Assembly (NCBI GenBank): GCA_026874595.1
Contig: CM049307.1
Span: 26,448,362 to 26,512,361 of the forward strand
Reading direction: 5' to 3'
From: Sipunculus nudus
Taxonomy: Eukaryota; Annelida; Sipuncula; Golfingiida; Sipunculidae
Length of the DNA: 64,000 nucleotides
Shown here: positions 48,776 through 60,970 of the stretch, one piece after another
Position numbering within the stretch: position 1 is the stretch's first letter
How the letters are laid out: each line of letters opens with the position of its first letter
Made by a program: the position numbers and the translations under genes
The notes under the pieces: generated by a model
Seen by the model: only the letters and a program-made list of their open reading frames with translations
Databases searched by the model: none
Told to the model about the DNA's origin: nothing

Positions 48776-50229
48776 GATCCATCAAGTTTGGCAATGGTAC
48801 AACCATAAATAAATTTACAATGAGACAACACATTTATTTAGATGGTATCTTAATATTTTTTTAGAAGGAGACACCTTCACAGACGAAGTATTGAAGAACA
48901 AGCACTAGTACAAACAATTTTCAAGCAGTAAACAAACAGTTACCACCAAATAAACCACAGTGGACACGGTCACAATGTCAATCATTGTTCTCTTATAAGG
49001 ATGTACGGATAACGCAGGTACAACGCTCACGACTCCAGACGCTTTGAGGTTGTATGCTTATAATCACCTAATTTCCCACGGCACTCGTAATGCCTTTATT
49101 TATACTTTTCATTCCCAGAGCTTTCCAGTATGTCAAGTATGTATATGCTGTATGGCCATAAATATGATGTACTTTATGTAATCACTGATGAAACCAAAAT
49201 ACGCCTGGATAATTACTTGCAATCTTGATATATATTTAGCTTGAAACAATGAATTTTAATGAATACTCCTTTACTGTTAGAAATATTATACTCAGACTCC
49301 GATAAAAGATGTCTGTGCTCGATTAGGGAAAAATGTCGTTTTCTAACCAAAGGCTTGATGTCCGAGGATCATGCTTATACCTAAAAGCTCTCCCATATAC
49401 AACGGGTCACTGAGTTTGCAGGAAATTCTGTTCCAGAACCTATAACCAGAAGGCCTTACTCGACAAGAGTCATTACGAACCTTAGGTTTCTACTCCTAGT
49501 AAACTTCTTACATGGTTTATACATTGTAGTTCATTGTGCAAAACTAAAAGGTGGATGAAATGAAATAAACGAGTATTTATTCTCTTTGTTGTATATTGTT
49601 TTATGTACTTTTTTTAAATAAGAAAATTGATTGGCAAGTTTCCGAAGGGGTGTATGAAAATGTGGCAAATGAACAACAGGATAAATGATAGAAACCAACT
49701 CATAAACTGAACCTCATCACATAGTATGTTAAAGCCTTCCGAAACTTGTTGAAAGTCACATAATCTGACATAACATAGGGAAAATAACGCCCGTAACATA
49801 CAACGGTCTAATGCAGCATTTACCTCTCGTACACAGATTTATAGAAATTTAAGAATCTCATAGAAATTCCAAAATTCTACACTTAGTGGCCAGATATACG
49901 GCAAGTAACAGCAAGTACATTACACTGAAAACTAGAAATAATCTGCATTCTAAGTAATTCAAGCCTCCGCCTAGTGAGGGGGATGCTCCATAAACCGTGC
50001 TTGCATTCTCTTATTTGCGCATATTCCCAGGTTCATTCGTGCAAAAGCTACCGTACATTTGTGAAAATTCCTTATTGACACTGATGAATCCGGTTCATCT
50101 GTTCTTCATTGGACATTCCCGGAATACCCTGAAAATTTCCTGAAGTTCCGTTCATGACTGCCTGAGTTATGTTGTGAACAAACACAAACCCACACGCGAT
50201 CCATAAAAGTCCACACACAATCATGACGG
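48776..50229. other. No supported feature
   Basis: AT-rich sequence with no recognisable coding or repeat feature. Confidence 0.45.
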
Positions 50230-50710
50230 AACAATATACATTAGTCGTACATAACATTAGCCAAGTAACACCAAGTACATTCAGATTGACGCTCATGATC
50301 CATGTAACATCGAAACATTGTAAAAATAACCCAAAGTTCATTATCAAAACCAGTATAAATACATAATCTACAGGGTATTATCAAAATGTAGTTGGATACA
50401 TGAAAACTAACGTACATCATCTAAGTAACCCCCACTTTATATAATCGACCCGCGGGATCAAAGTAACACCGGCTCCATAATATATGACGTGCATTAACAA
50501 AGTGACGCCAGGTACCGTGTATATTATTGTGGCGAGAACATATAATCTGAAGTAAATCTTCAAAGTAATTATGGTTATATAAATGTGACGAACATTTTCA
50601 AACGTGCATACAATCTGGCGTACACTTTCAAAGTGGCACCGAATGCATACAATCCGACGTCTATTATCAAAGTAACACCGAGTACATAGAATACCGCTTA
50701 CATTATCTGA
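50230..50710. repeat. Loose, strongly diverged ~40-50-bp tandem repeat
   Basis: Recurring pieces of the form AAAGTAACACCGAGTACATA and TCCGACGTACATTATC appear about every 40-50 bases (for example near 50265, 50455, 50545, 50620 and 50665). The copies differ enough that the period is irregular. The 91-codon minus-strand frame at 50072-50347 partly overlaps this and is not called. Confidence 0.55.
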
Positions 50711-53700
50711 TATAAAATATAAAAATTTGAATTCAGATTACCTACTCTCTAACTGTTAAAAGAAGTCTATCTGTAGAACCATCCATTGTTCCAATAGAGG
50801 TAACAAAGACAAAACTACAAGGTCTGTATGCAAACCTTTCAATATTTATTCAGCAACTGAAACTGTCCACTTCAGTCAGGCGGCAGTAAGGGATCCTGTA
50901 CTTAAATGTATAAGCTAAACAAAAATCCGATAAATTCATGTAGTCATTTATTGGCGTGAAAACGATTTGCAGTAACAGTTGTATTGAATCAAGCCTGCGT
51001 TACGAGTTTAAGATATGAGGGAAAGGCTTTTACGGGCGCTTTATATAGATGTAAGTCCTTTATGAATATTCCGGACGTTGTGGCGTCCCTTGGGCACCGC
51101 AGATTGAGGTAGCCTTCAGCAAAGGGCGCTCTGGTGGTGCAGGGGATCACTGCCTATACGATCTCCTCGAAATTAACTTATGTCTTCCTTCCAGACTAAA
51201 CTGATTTACATAAGTATGGAGTATCCCTAGGGCAAATTAGAGTAATATGGCACAATTTATTTGGAAATCTCCCGATATTTTTTCCATAACTGAACCGGCC
51301 CCTTGCAGCTGCGGCGAGCCCCTGTAATGAATATATGTATGATTGAACCTCAATGGACATACTGAGCTTCACATCTATATAACCTGAACTTTGTTTTTAT
51401 GTTGATAATCCACATATTAATAGCAATTATTACTTAGTGGCCGTACACGTGTTCTGAATTGGCTGAATGGTATTCATGGAAAACCTGGAATGTTGAGTGT
51501 CTTTGTTGCTCTGCCCGACATCTCATGATGGTATATCGATATTCTCTCAATGTATGGAATATTTTTATCCCGTGACCCTGAACGATTCCTTTGCCCGCGG
51601 CAGAGGCCGCCCCATTCATAGGTATCAGGGACAGCGTTTATTCTTCCACACATTACTATCTGAAACCGTGTTACTGTAGCGTGAGACTATGTCAAACAAA
51701 TTTCTGAATTAAAGATTCTGGCGTAGGTTTGTAGGCTCCGACTACACGATGTATTTTGTTATATATGTGTTACGTTTTGAATACAATTAAGGATTAAACC
51801 ACCTGATGAACATGACTTTCCATTTGTTACTATCTGCCAGGGATATAAAGTCTATAAACTGTGGCAAAGGAGATGCACTGTTGATAAGAAAACACATATT
51901 TTGGCGAATTCTAACAAATGGTCAAAAAGAGTGAGCATGATCATGTGAAAAAACAGACGCTGGAAAAGATTTTTATATATTTTTTTACCTGATCACATGA
52001 GAGCACGAAATGGTTTAATACGACGATTATATGAGTTGTTTCTGTGATGTTTCTTTATGAAAGTACGATAAAAACTGCTCAGGGCATTCCTGATATCTTG
52101 ATGTTTCCTTGTCAGATCAAGAAGTAGTTGTGACTTTGTACTGATTCATCTAGTTTTTTTTATCCGAACGGGGTTGGGTATGATGGTTAAGTTTTATAAA
52201 TTGGCGCTACCCTTTCACAGTTGCTATGATACAGGTGTGTGCATCAAAAAATTAATCCGTCTTTCCATATTTCGTAGAACGAGTTAAGGGTACAGTTTTA
52301 CGAGATTTACAAAAAGCACTGAATTAACATACATTATGAATATATCATTAATCTTCTTAAATAATGTGTCATTTTGATGTATACTACTGACCTTCTTTAC
52401 TTTTAAACATGACAGGTTCTACCTGTTTGATAAAAAGCAAAAGGAATTAAATGTGGTCCTGCTTAAAACTCTTTTGATATTGATAAAAAAATCTAATTTT
52501 CCAGATGAGCCCGATTTTGTAGCGACCTGATTAAGGTTTTTTTTATTCAAATGAAAGGAAAGGAATTATGAAACGTAATCCTGCTTCAAAGCTTGATATT
52601 GTAAACCAAAGTAGAGGTCGACCGATGACATAACAAATTGTGTTTAAAAAGGAGAACCTCGCTATGAATTTTGGCGCTTTCGTTTCCTTTTTCAGATATT
52701 AACTGGATCCATGAAGTAAAGTTGAAAGTAAAAGAAAACTTGTCATCTTGGTAATTAATCTTAAAGCCCCTGGGTCCAGATAAAGACAATACTTCCCGTT
52801 TGTCGATGTATCTAGGCGATCTGTTCGGACAAACATACAGAAGATTGAAAAAATCATGCAACTTGTATTTAACATTGGCTTACAAAAAAACAGGAATCTT
52901 TATCTATGTATTTCGGCAGACAGACCGTGATAGGCAAGTGCTCTTATATTATGTCCAAATATATTACTGTTATTACACAACTACGTACATTATATGTATA
53001 ACAATTCTTAGTTGTTATATATATTCTAATAATTCAGTCATTCTGTTCATTCATTTAATTTTAAGGGGGTAACATTCTATTGATATTACTGTTTTTATAC
53101 AGCAAACAAAGATATGGAAACATTCATTTTCAATATGATTATTTATATTAATTATTGAATATTTGAGTATAAATATCATTCAAATTCTAATTTCCGATAT
53201 CAAGACAATGAAACCCTTGGAAACAAGAGCCATATGAGATTTTGTTCTCATCCAGTGGTCTGTCCAAGCGACATATTTTTATGTCGAGACCATAATAATT
53301 TTTTATTCATTATCTAAAACCAGATTTATTTATTTCAAACATCTTTTACCAGGATAGCTTATATTCTGCTCATTTGCTGGTTTTCAACAGGGTCCTGGAT
53401 AAAGTTAGAACATAAAAAATGAATAAAATATACATCATACAGATACAGATGACATGACATAGTGTTATATATATTAAATACATAGTTCAATATATAGTTA
53501 ACGATTGAAAGATGTTAAACAGTAATGGAACATAGTCGTTACATAGAAAACATTGAAAATAAAATAAAATAAGATACAAATGCGGCAGCTTAACTCTGTG
53601 TTAACTTACAGTTTTCTCACTCAGAGACAAAAAACGGTGAACACAACAGATACGTAAAAACTTTAAATTCGGTGATGCTTGTCCTAGCAACACTAGAAGG

Positions 53701-54230
53701 AGTGTTCCCATGATAAATTAGGAGTAAAGAATGTTGGATGACAAATTGTTTTGCAATGAACCCTCTTCCCTCTCCTTTTGTCTAGCAAATGTCAACAGTC
53801 GGCTTTAGACAGATCCAGTCACAACATGTGCTTTGCACGAGAGCGTTCTGTACAGTTGGTTTACTCAACAAGTCCTTTTCTCCTTCAGCTCCGTGAATCA
53901 AGCTAAAGACATCTTATTGTCTTAGTGTTATGCTTGATGAGACAGTTTGAAGTTGTTATAATTCCAGGACAAAAACAACTTAAAAAAATGCTCTAACTGT
54001 TGATGTTACTAGGTACCTGTGTTTTGTCAGCTCCTACATAAATCAACTTTTTTTTGTTTTCCACATCACCAAAAGAATTGGGAAAGTTTTCATGTTTTTA
54101 TTATTCATTAAACAAGCGGAATCTAATGTGGAGAGCTCTACTCTAATTAGATCCTCTACATAATCATTGTAAAGACTGCTTTACCGTAGCTACACGTTTT
54201 ACGAAAGTAAAAGGTACTATGTAAAAAAGA
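50711..54230. other. No supported gene
   Basis: AT-rich. The short open frames, including 52586-52861 on the minus strand and 52800-53072 on the plus strand, show no recognisable domain. Confidence 0.45.
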
Positions 54231-54438
54231 TATGTCAGGGGCGAATCCAGATATTTAAAAAGGGGAGGGTCCAACCCAGGAAGTCTTGTCAGAAAACATA
54301 GAAATGGTTCCAAGATCCAGAAAATGAGGGGTCGAGGCCGGAAAAAATGGTTTAAATCCCAGAAAAATGTTGTTGCGGCTCAAAAGGAGGGGTCCAAATC
54401 CCTAATAACACTCCCCCCTGGGATCCTCCACTGTATGT
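54231..54438. mobile_element. hAT-like MITE with 5-bp duplication
   Basis: The 198-bp element (54236-54433) starts CAGGGGCGAATCCAG and ends CTGGGATCCTCCACTG, imperfect terminal inverted repeats of the CAG-GGCGGATCCAG type common for hAT-related MITEs. TATGT flanks both sides (54231-54235 and 54434-54438). The interior contains AGGGGTC-type words and no coding capacity. Confidence 0.75.
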
Positions 54439-55735
54439 TCATTGGTCATGGTGACAGATCGCAAAAAAATGACGCTAAAAGCTGATTGGAGAATTTTTTG
54501 TAAAAAGACTGATGAAAAATACACGAGTTAGGTAAATAAGAGACGACACTAGTCTGGATGATAACATTTCTTCCGTGGAATAAATATAATAGTATTGTAA
54601 CTCAATGGGTATACATCACATGGTGTCTGCCATGTCTTATTATAATTTCTTATCCTTTATTTGTAGGTTGTCACTAAGCTTTTTCGGACTATGTGCGCCT
54701 CCGAGCAAGGGTTTGTAAAGCATGTAAAATTACCAGTACATTTAACAAAAAAAAAAAAAACATTCCCCTTCGGATTCCTGTCTTTGGCGGAACCTGTCTG
54801 TTTCATACGCGTGGACGAAGTTGAATAATTCCACTATGAACAAAATATTATTATTTTGTATATAATCGTTCATTGTATGACCCCAGTGTATATTAAAACT
54901 ATAACTACAGCATATATCATTACTGATGAACACGTACCAAGATGACTACAATTACAAACTTCCGAAAATTTATTCCATATTGTTCCTCGATTTTTGTTAT
55001 AATTTAAATAAGGAACTTCGTCCATTGTACTTATAAACCTAATTTAATTCCTTCAGGTCCTCAGAATATCAGGCCATGTGTCATATATTTTAATTTCTTT
55101 CACATTTTTGCGGAATCAAAGGACTTGAGAATCGTGACTACTAGACTGATGTCAGCTCTTCATCCCTGACCAACACAAATGGCTTGTATGATCTATAGGT
55201 GATAGATTTCATCGTTTGACACCAGGAGCTGTATTTGATTTGCAATGTTTAAATGTTTTAAATGTTTGATGATGATTTTAAAAAATAAAATTGGTCGTTC
55301 GTCCAATCAAACAAAAAGTGATAGATTTTGATCATGACTGGGTGATTCAGTTACCTGGAAAACGGTGTGATGAATTACATTATGTCTAAGTCGCTATATC
55401 TCACTGAGCAAATAAATCTTATAGACATGACTTGAGACACAGTAGTCACATCTCCACTGATTACTTAAACAGAAACAGAGCAGCAAACAGAAGCTTGACC
55501 ACGGAATAAAATATAGTGAGGGAGATGATGTAAATATATAAAGATGTTTTATAGTACTTTTAACCAAAGGAATGAATTTTATGTTGTTTGACGTTAATTA
55601 TTTTTTTAGGTTTCAGTGATTATTCAGTAAGAACATTGCGATTATATAGACTTACTGACATTCTCGGGGGTTCTTATGATATGAAGGCGCAGAAAGGCAT
55701 CATTCATTTCTTTTTTATGGACAAACCATATATAT
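54439..55735. other. No supported feature
   Basis: AT-rich, with a poly-A run near 54749-54762. Confidence 0.5.
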
Positions 55736-55739
55736 ATAT

Positions 55740-56477
55740 TGTGATAGATGTCTCTTTTATTGAATGCAGCGGTCTAACATGGGTATGACGGCATAGCACG
55801 GCCCTTGCGTTGGGTCTGACGTGTAAACACAGCGGTCATTCTAGTCTGAGGCTTTCTCGCCTGGCCCTGCCTGTCTCGAATGTTCACGTCTGTACACGTG
55901 TATTGTTCTTTTCGATTGTTCGTGAAAGGGAATTTTCTAGAGTTTTCGGAAGAAAGGTTATAAATAGGGGCTGCGTTTTAGAGCCGAGAGAAGAGAGGAG
56001 ATATATATATTCCAGCGGACACAGAAGAGTGGACCTTTTCCTAAAAGATCCACTTTCGGATCACTGCCAGGATTTCACTTTTGAATTACAGTATATTGAT
56101 TTTGTGATTACATTGGACTGTTATTCTCTGAGAAGATATGTGTGAACTGTTCATCCGGCTTATACATTCTAAAGGACTTGTCGCTGTGACAGTGATGGTA
56201 ACCAGGTACTGTGCACTTTCTTTATTATGCTGTGTGATTGTATTGATTTGCTGTTATACTGTTGTTGTACTGTGTAATTGTATTGATTAAGTGTATTGTA
56301 ATGTTAGGTTTGTTTAAAGAATAAATTATAGTTATTTGTTAACAGAAAAAAAACACCGACACTATTCATTCCCCTAGACATTTCACGCTGCCTTGTGATA
56401 CGGAATCTGTTTTTTTTATCTCCATAACAAAATTTAGGCTCGTCACGACTGCGTGATCTGTTGATATTAGGTTCCGT

Positions 56478-56481
<4 letters not shown>
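55740..56481 (+). mobile_element. Solo LTR of the Gmr1-like gypsy family (subfamily A), inside an (AT)n tract
   Basis: 742 bp from TGTGATAGATGTCTC (first bases mutated from TGTTACAG) to GGTTCCGTAACA. The flanking ATAT (55736-55739 and 56482-56485) acts as the 4-bp duplication but lies inside an AT tract, so it is less informative than the other copies. The TATA box is TTATAAATA (about 55958-55966), followed by GGGGCTGCGTTTTAGAG, and AATAAATTATAG lies near 56321. Its start is closest to the LTR at 42153. The 111-codon frame at 55810-56145 is LTR sequence. Confidence 0.9.

Positions 56482-56532
<51 letters not shown>
56482..56532. repeat. (AT)n microsatellite
   Basis: About 25 AT units directly after the solo LTR. 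Its left half survives as TATATATAT before 55740. The right edge abuts AACTCTGAAGAAAAACAACA (56532-56551), a word also found beside (AT)n at 5.97 kb. Confidence 0.95.
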
Positions 56533-56533
<1 letters not shown>

Positions 56534-56552
56534 CTCTGAAGAAAAACAACAC

Positions 56553-56840
56553 TGTTAATTCACAACAGTCTGTTTTACAACTATCACAACTCATTAAAAC
56601 CAAATGCAATACTTTCGTCAAAACCAGCAGGTTTCATGTATGTTTTGATTAAAACTTTGATTCGAAGTTGCACATTTTATACTTAAAATGCCTCATAGCT
56701 TCCTTTTCGTCACCTTTTTTTTATTATCACTATTTGTTTTTTCATCTGACTAGTACAATTTAACCATTAATGTTATGTCAAAGTCAGGGTTTCAGTAAAA
56801 GTAGATTAGAACATATTTATTTAACACAAGTGTGTTTTTA
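56553..56840. other. No supported feature
   Basis: AT-rich spacer before the 156-bp array. Confidence 0.5.
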
Positions 56841-58600
56841 TAGCTCAGCTGACTGTAAGTAATCTGAGCTATAGCGATCACCCTTTGTCCGGCGTCCGTC
56901 CGGTTGTCCGGCCGTCCCTCTGTTAACAGGTTACAAATCGTAACCGTTATATCTAGAAATTTCTAACTGTACATCCAGGGAGGTCCTGGGCAAATCTCCT
57001 TGGAAACCCGAAATTAGGTCATAGTGACCTATATTTTGTGACCTACGGGCCGAAAACATGATTTTTAGCACCCAGACAGTCATACGGGGCACAAATTGTA
57101 CCCATTAGGCCTAAAAACCTGTAACCTAAAATTTTGGAAGATCCTAGGCAAATGATCTTGGAAACCTGAGACTAGATAACTGTGACCTATATTCTGCGAC
57201 CTATAGAGAAAAGATGTCATTTGAGCACCCTGAATGTCAGAAGGGGACAAACCGTGTCTGTGAGGCCTAGAATCTTTTAACACAATATCCTGGGAGTTTC
57301 TAGGCAAATGTCTTTGGAAACTCGAAATTAGCTCATGGTGACCCATAGTTTGTGACCTACAGGCCGAAAACATGATTTCTAGCACCCTGAATGTCAGATT
57401 GGGACAATTCGTATATGCGAGGCCTAGAATCTTTTAACTCAACACCCTAGGAGTTTCTAGGCAAATCTCCTTGGAAACATAAAATTAGGTAATGGTGACC
57501 TATATTTTGTGACCTATGGGCCGAAAACATGATTTTGAGCACCCAGACAGTCAGATTGGACACAAATAGTATCCATTAGGCCTAGAATCCTCCAACATGA
57601 CACTAAGGGAAGTCCTAGGCAAATGTCCTTTGAAACCTGAAATTAGGTCACTGTGGCCTATATTCTGCATTCTTTAGGAAAAAGATGTCATAAGAACACC
57701 CTGAATGTCAGTGGTGAAAAATCATATCTTTTAGGCCAAAAATCATCTTACACAATATCCTGGGAGTTTCAAGGCAAATTTCCTTGGAAACCTGAAATTA
57801 GGTCATGATGACCTATATTTTGTGACCTACAAGACAAAAACCTGATTTTGAGCCTCCTGAATGCCAGATGGGCACAAATCATATCTTTTAGGCCTAGAAC
57901 CTTCTTATGCAACATCCTGGGAGATCCTAGGCAAATATCCTTGGAAACCTGAAATAAGGTCATGTGACCTATATTGTGTGACCTACAGGCCGAAAACAGG
58001 TTTTTAAACACCAAAAAGTCAGGCAGGGCACACATTGTAATTTTTATGCCTAGAATCTTCTAATTTAACATTCTGAGACGTCCTTTGCAAATGTCTGTGG
58101 AAAACTGAAATTAGGTCACCATGACCTATATTTTGCTACCTATCAGAAAAGATGTCATATAAGCACCCAGACAGTCAGATAGGGCACACATTGAATCCTT
58201 TAGGCCTAGAATCTTTTAACATACAATTTAGGGAGGTCCTAGTCAGGTGTCCGTGGAAACCTGAAACCTGAAATTAGGTCATGGTGACCTATATTGAGTG
58301 ACCTATGGGCTGAAAAATTGTTTTGCCCAGACAAGGCACAAATTGTATCCATTAGCCCTAGACTCTTCTAACATGACATTCAGGGAAATCCTTGGCAGTT
58401 CTCCTTGGAAACCTGAAATTGGATCATGGTGACCTATATTCTGCTAGCTATCTACCAGAAACATGATTTATGAGCACCAGGACAGACAGGTTACAAATTG
58501 TATCCATTTTCCTTGGGACCCTCTATTGTGAAATCCAGGGGGGTCCTGGGCAGGTCTCCTATGAATCCTGAAATTTTTTATTTTCTGTCAATTTTTTTTC
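56841..58600. repeat. ~156-bp tandem array, 10 copies, with GTCC-rich leader
   Basis: A leader at 56841-56928 (GCTCAGCTGACTG, then GTCCGGCGTCCGTCCGGTTG and similar) is followed by ten diverged units. The landmark ATTAGGTCATGGTGACCTAT recurs near 57013, 57174, 57329, 57484, 57645, 57799, 57955, 58111, 58276 and 58421, a spacing of 145-165 bp. Other unit words are CACCCAGACAGTCAGA, CATTAGGCCTAGAATC and TCCTTGGAAACCTGAAA. Minus-strand open frames at 57080-57385 and 57769-58035 are repeat translations. Confidence 0.93.
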
Positions 58601-59858
58601 AAAACTGTAACTTTAGCCATAGCCTTTTCTCACAGACAATTTATAACATTAATAAAAAATGCCATGGCCCATGGGTCACTTTCATTATTTTCAAAACAAC
58701 ACTGAATCGGCAACATAATCATGCACAGATTTAAACTGCTTAAAATTGTCGAGAAAAAGTCGATCCCTGATACACCGACAAATTATGTCAAATGTTTTAT
58801 AATTTTAAAACTATTCTAAGCGTCAGTGTCGGAGCATATATATATGTATATATATATATTTATTTATTTATTTATTTATAGAGAGACAGAGACAGAGAGA
58901 TAGAGAGGGAGACAGAGAAGTACAAAAGCATTTGTATTTCTGTCTATGTATCATCAGTTAAAAACATAACCGACCATGCACAAATGCTTTTTCCTATCAC
59001 GTAAAATTTAAATGCGTGTTTACATCTACATAATTGGCAGCTGTCACGGCCTGTATGTACAACTAGCGGAGCTCGGGATGGATCAGTCTCTCTATTACAT
59101 GTATAAGACTGTGTATCAACTATTTGAAAATTGATGGAAAGGGCAGTTTGACTAAAAGTTAGCCCGAGCGCAAAACAAATGTCTGTCGACGCAGGATCAG
59201 CCTCGGAAGTGCCATCAATCATACGATGAACCTCCATTCTGAATGTTTTATTTCACTCCGTTACGTCGCCAGGTATTTTCCATTATACAAATATTAAATA
59301 TCCAAAAGCAAATTTCAATTTCCCCTGTTTCTTTACAAATGGAAATGTATTTTTTTTTTACTTTTGATATATATTTTAATTATATATACAATTTTCTCCA
59401 AATCATATAACTCACGCTTCTCAAATATGTTAATGAACATAACGAAGACAAACTTTCACTTTTTTTTCTGTGTGATGATTATTTCTACTTTGTAAACTAA
59501 GGAGCAGGTGCCCTATATAATACTGTGGTAAAATATGCAGACATGTTTACTGTATTCTGGAAGTTGCAATACGGTAAAATATGACTCCTCGTCACAAGCG
59601 TTTGTAGAAGCTGTGATGTTTTGTCATGCACTTAATTATAAGAGTTCGCGCATAAACAGGTGAAAGTCTTGTTTAACAAGTGACCCATGGGTCATTACGC
59701 TCAGCTGACTGGGAAGAGATTTGCAAAAGGAAATTTTATCATCTGAATGGTAGTATATACCCATTCAACTGAAGCATCAAACAGATTAACCAACAGGCTG
59801 AGATTGTGTCTGTATTAATATATCTAAAAAATACAGAAAAAATGCGTAAACTTTAAAA
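58601..59858. other. No firm gene; weak first-exon candidate on the minus strand at 58944-59237
   Basis: The minus-strand frame starts at 59237 in a good initiation context (A at -3, G at +4: AGAATGG) and runs 97 codons with scattered cysteines, including QLCRC. No family is recognised and it may be chance. A compound TA/TTTA/GAGACA microsatellite lies at about 58836-58920. GTGACCCATGGGTCATTACG at 59680-59700 followed by GCTCAGCTGACTG echoes the leader of the 56.8-kb array. Confidence 0.35.
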
Positions 59859-60970
59859 AAAATACAGGTGGCTCCACCAGTCTGCAGAAACTAATAAAAA
59901 CACTTAATGATCAATATCCATGCAAAGAAGCATGGTGGTCTCTGGATTAGTTGTTCAGATAACCACATCTTTTAAGGTCTCAAAAAAAGAGAAAAAAAAT
60001 TGTAAAAATTTGAAAAATAATAGAGGTGTCGCACCCAGTCTGCTGAAACTGATGGAACACGTCATTATTAATATGTATGCCAAAAATCATGAGCATCAGT
60101 GTTGTAGTTATTGAGATACTGGAGTTTTTGTATCAAATTTTTCATTATTCTGGGGGGTATTTTGGAGCCATACAGCTTAATGGATATGGGTAACAGAGAA
60201 TTAATTTCAGGTTTCCATGGAGATTTTTCATGGGTCTCCCTGTGTGTAAAGAATGAAGATTCTAGGTCCAGTTGTTATGATTTGTGCCCAGTTAACAGAT
60301 TTTCATATCTTTAAAGGTCTCAAAAATAGAGAAATAAATTCGAAAAAAAAGCCGAACAAATACATGTGGTGCCACCAGGCTGCAGAAACTGATGAAACAC
60401 TTCATGATCAATATCCATGCAAACAATAATGGTGATCTCTGCATTAGTTGTTCAGATACTTCAGCTTTTGTATCAAATTTTCCATTATTCTGAGCTGTAC
60501 TTTGGAGTGCCATAGCTCAAAGGATATGGGTAACAGAGACCTTATTTCAGGTTTCCATGGAGACTTTTCATGGGTCTCCCTGAGTGTCAAGAATGAAGAT
60601 TCTAGGTCCAGTCGTTACAATTTGAACCCTGTTGACAGATAACTACATCCTTAAAGGTTTCAAAAATAGAGAAAAAAAATTGTAAAAATTTTAAAAATAC
60701 AGGAGGCACCACCAGTCTGCAGAAACTGATAAAACATCTCATAATCAATTTGTATGCCAAAAATCATGACCATCAGTGATGTAGTTAATGAGATATTGGT
60801 TTTTTTTAATGAAAATTTGACTATTCTGGGGGGTACTTTGGGGCCCCATAGCTCAAAGAATATGGGTAACAGAGACCTAATTTCTGGTTTCCATGGAGAC
60901 TTTTCATAGGTCTCTCAGAATGTCAAGAATGAAGATTCTAGGTCGAGTCTTAAACGATTTGTGCCCTGTT
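59859..60970. repeat. ~338-bp tandem repeat, about 3.5 copies
   Basis: The landmark CCACCAGTCTGCAGAAACTG recurs near 59874, 60032, 60375 and 60708. The last two spacings are about 340 and 333 bp; the first copy is cut to ~160 bp by an internal deletion. Each full unit also carries GGATATGGGTAACAGAGA, CAGGTTTCCATGGAGA and AAGAATGAAGATTCTAGGTC. Open frames at 60111-60642 are translations of the same repeat in successive units. Confidence 0.92.

Noticed and set aside
48327..48864. Open frames rich in Ile-Tyr, Arg-Glu and Ser-Leu on both strands
   Set aside because: Direct translations of (AT)n, (GA)n and (CT)n microsatellites.
55810..56145. 111-codon plus-strand frame
   Set aside because: Entirely within the solo LTR at 55740-56481.
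57080..58035. Two minus-strand frames (101 and 88 codons) with similar peptides
   Set aside because: Both translate the 156-bp tandem unit.
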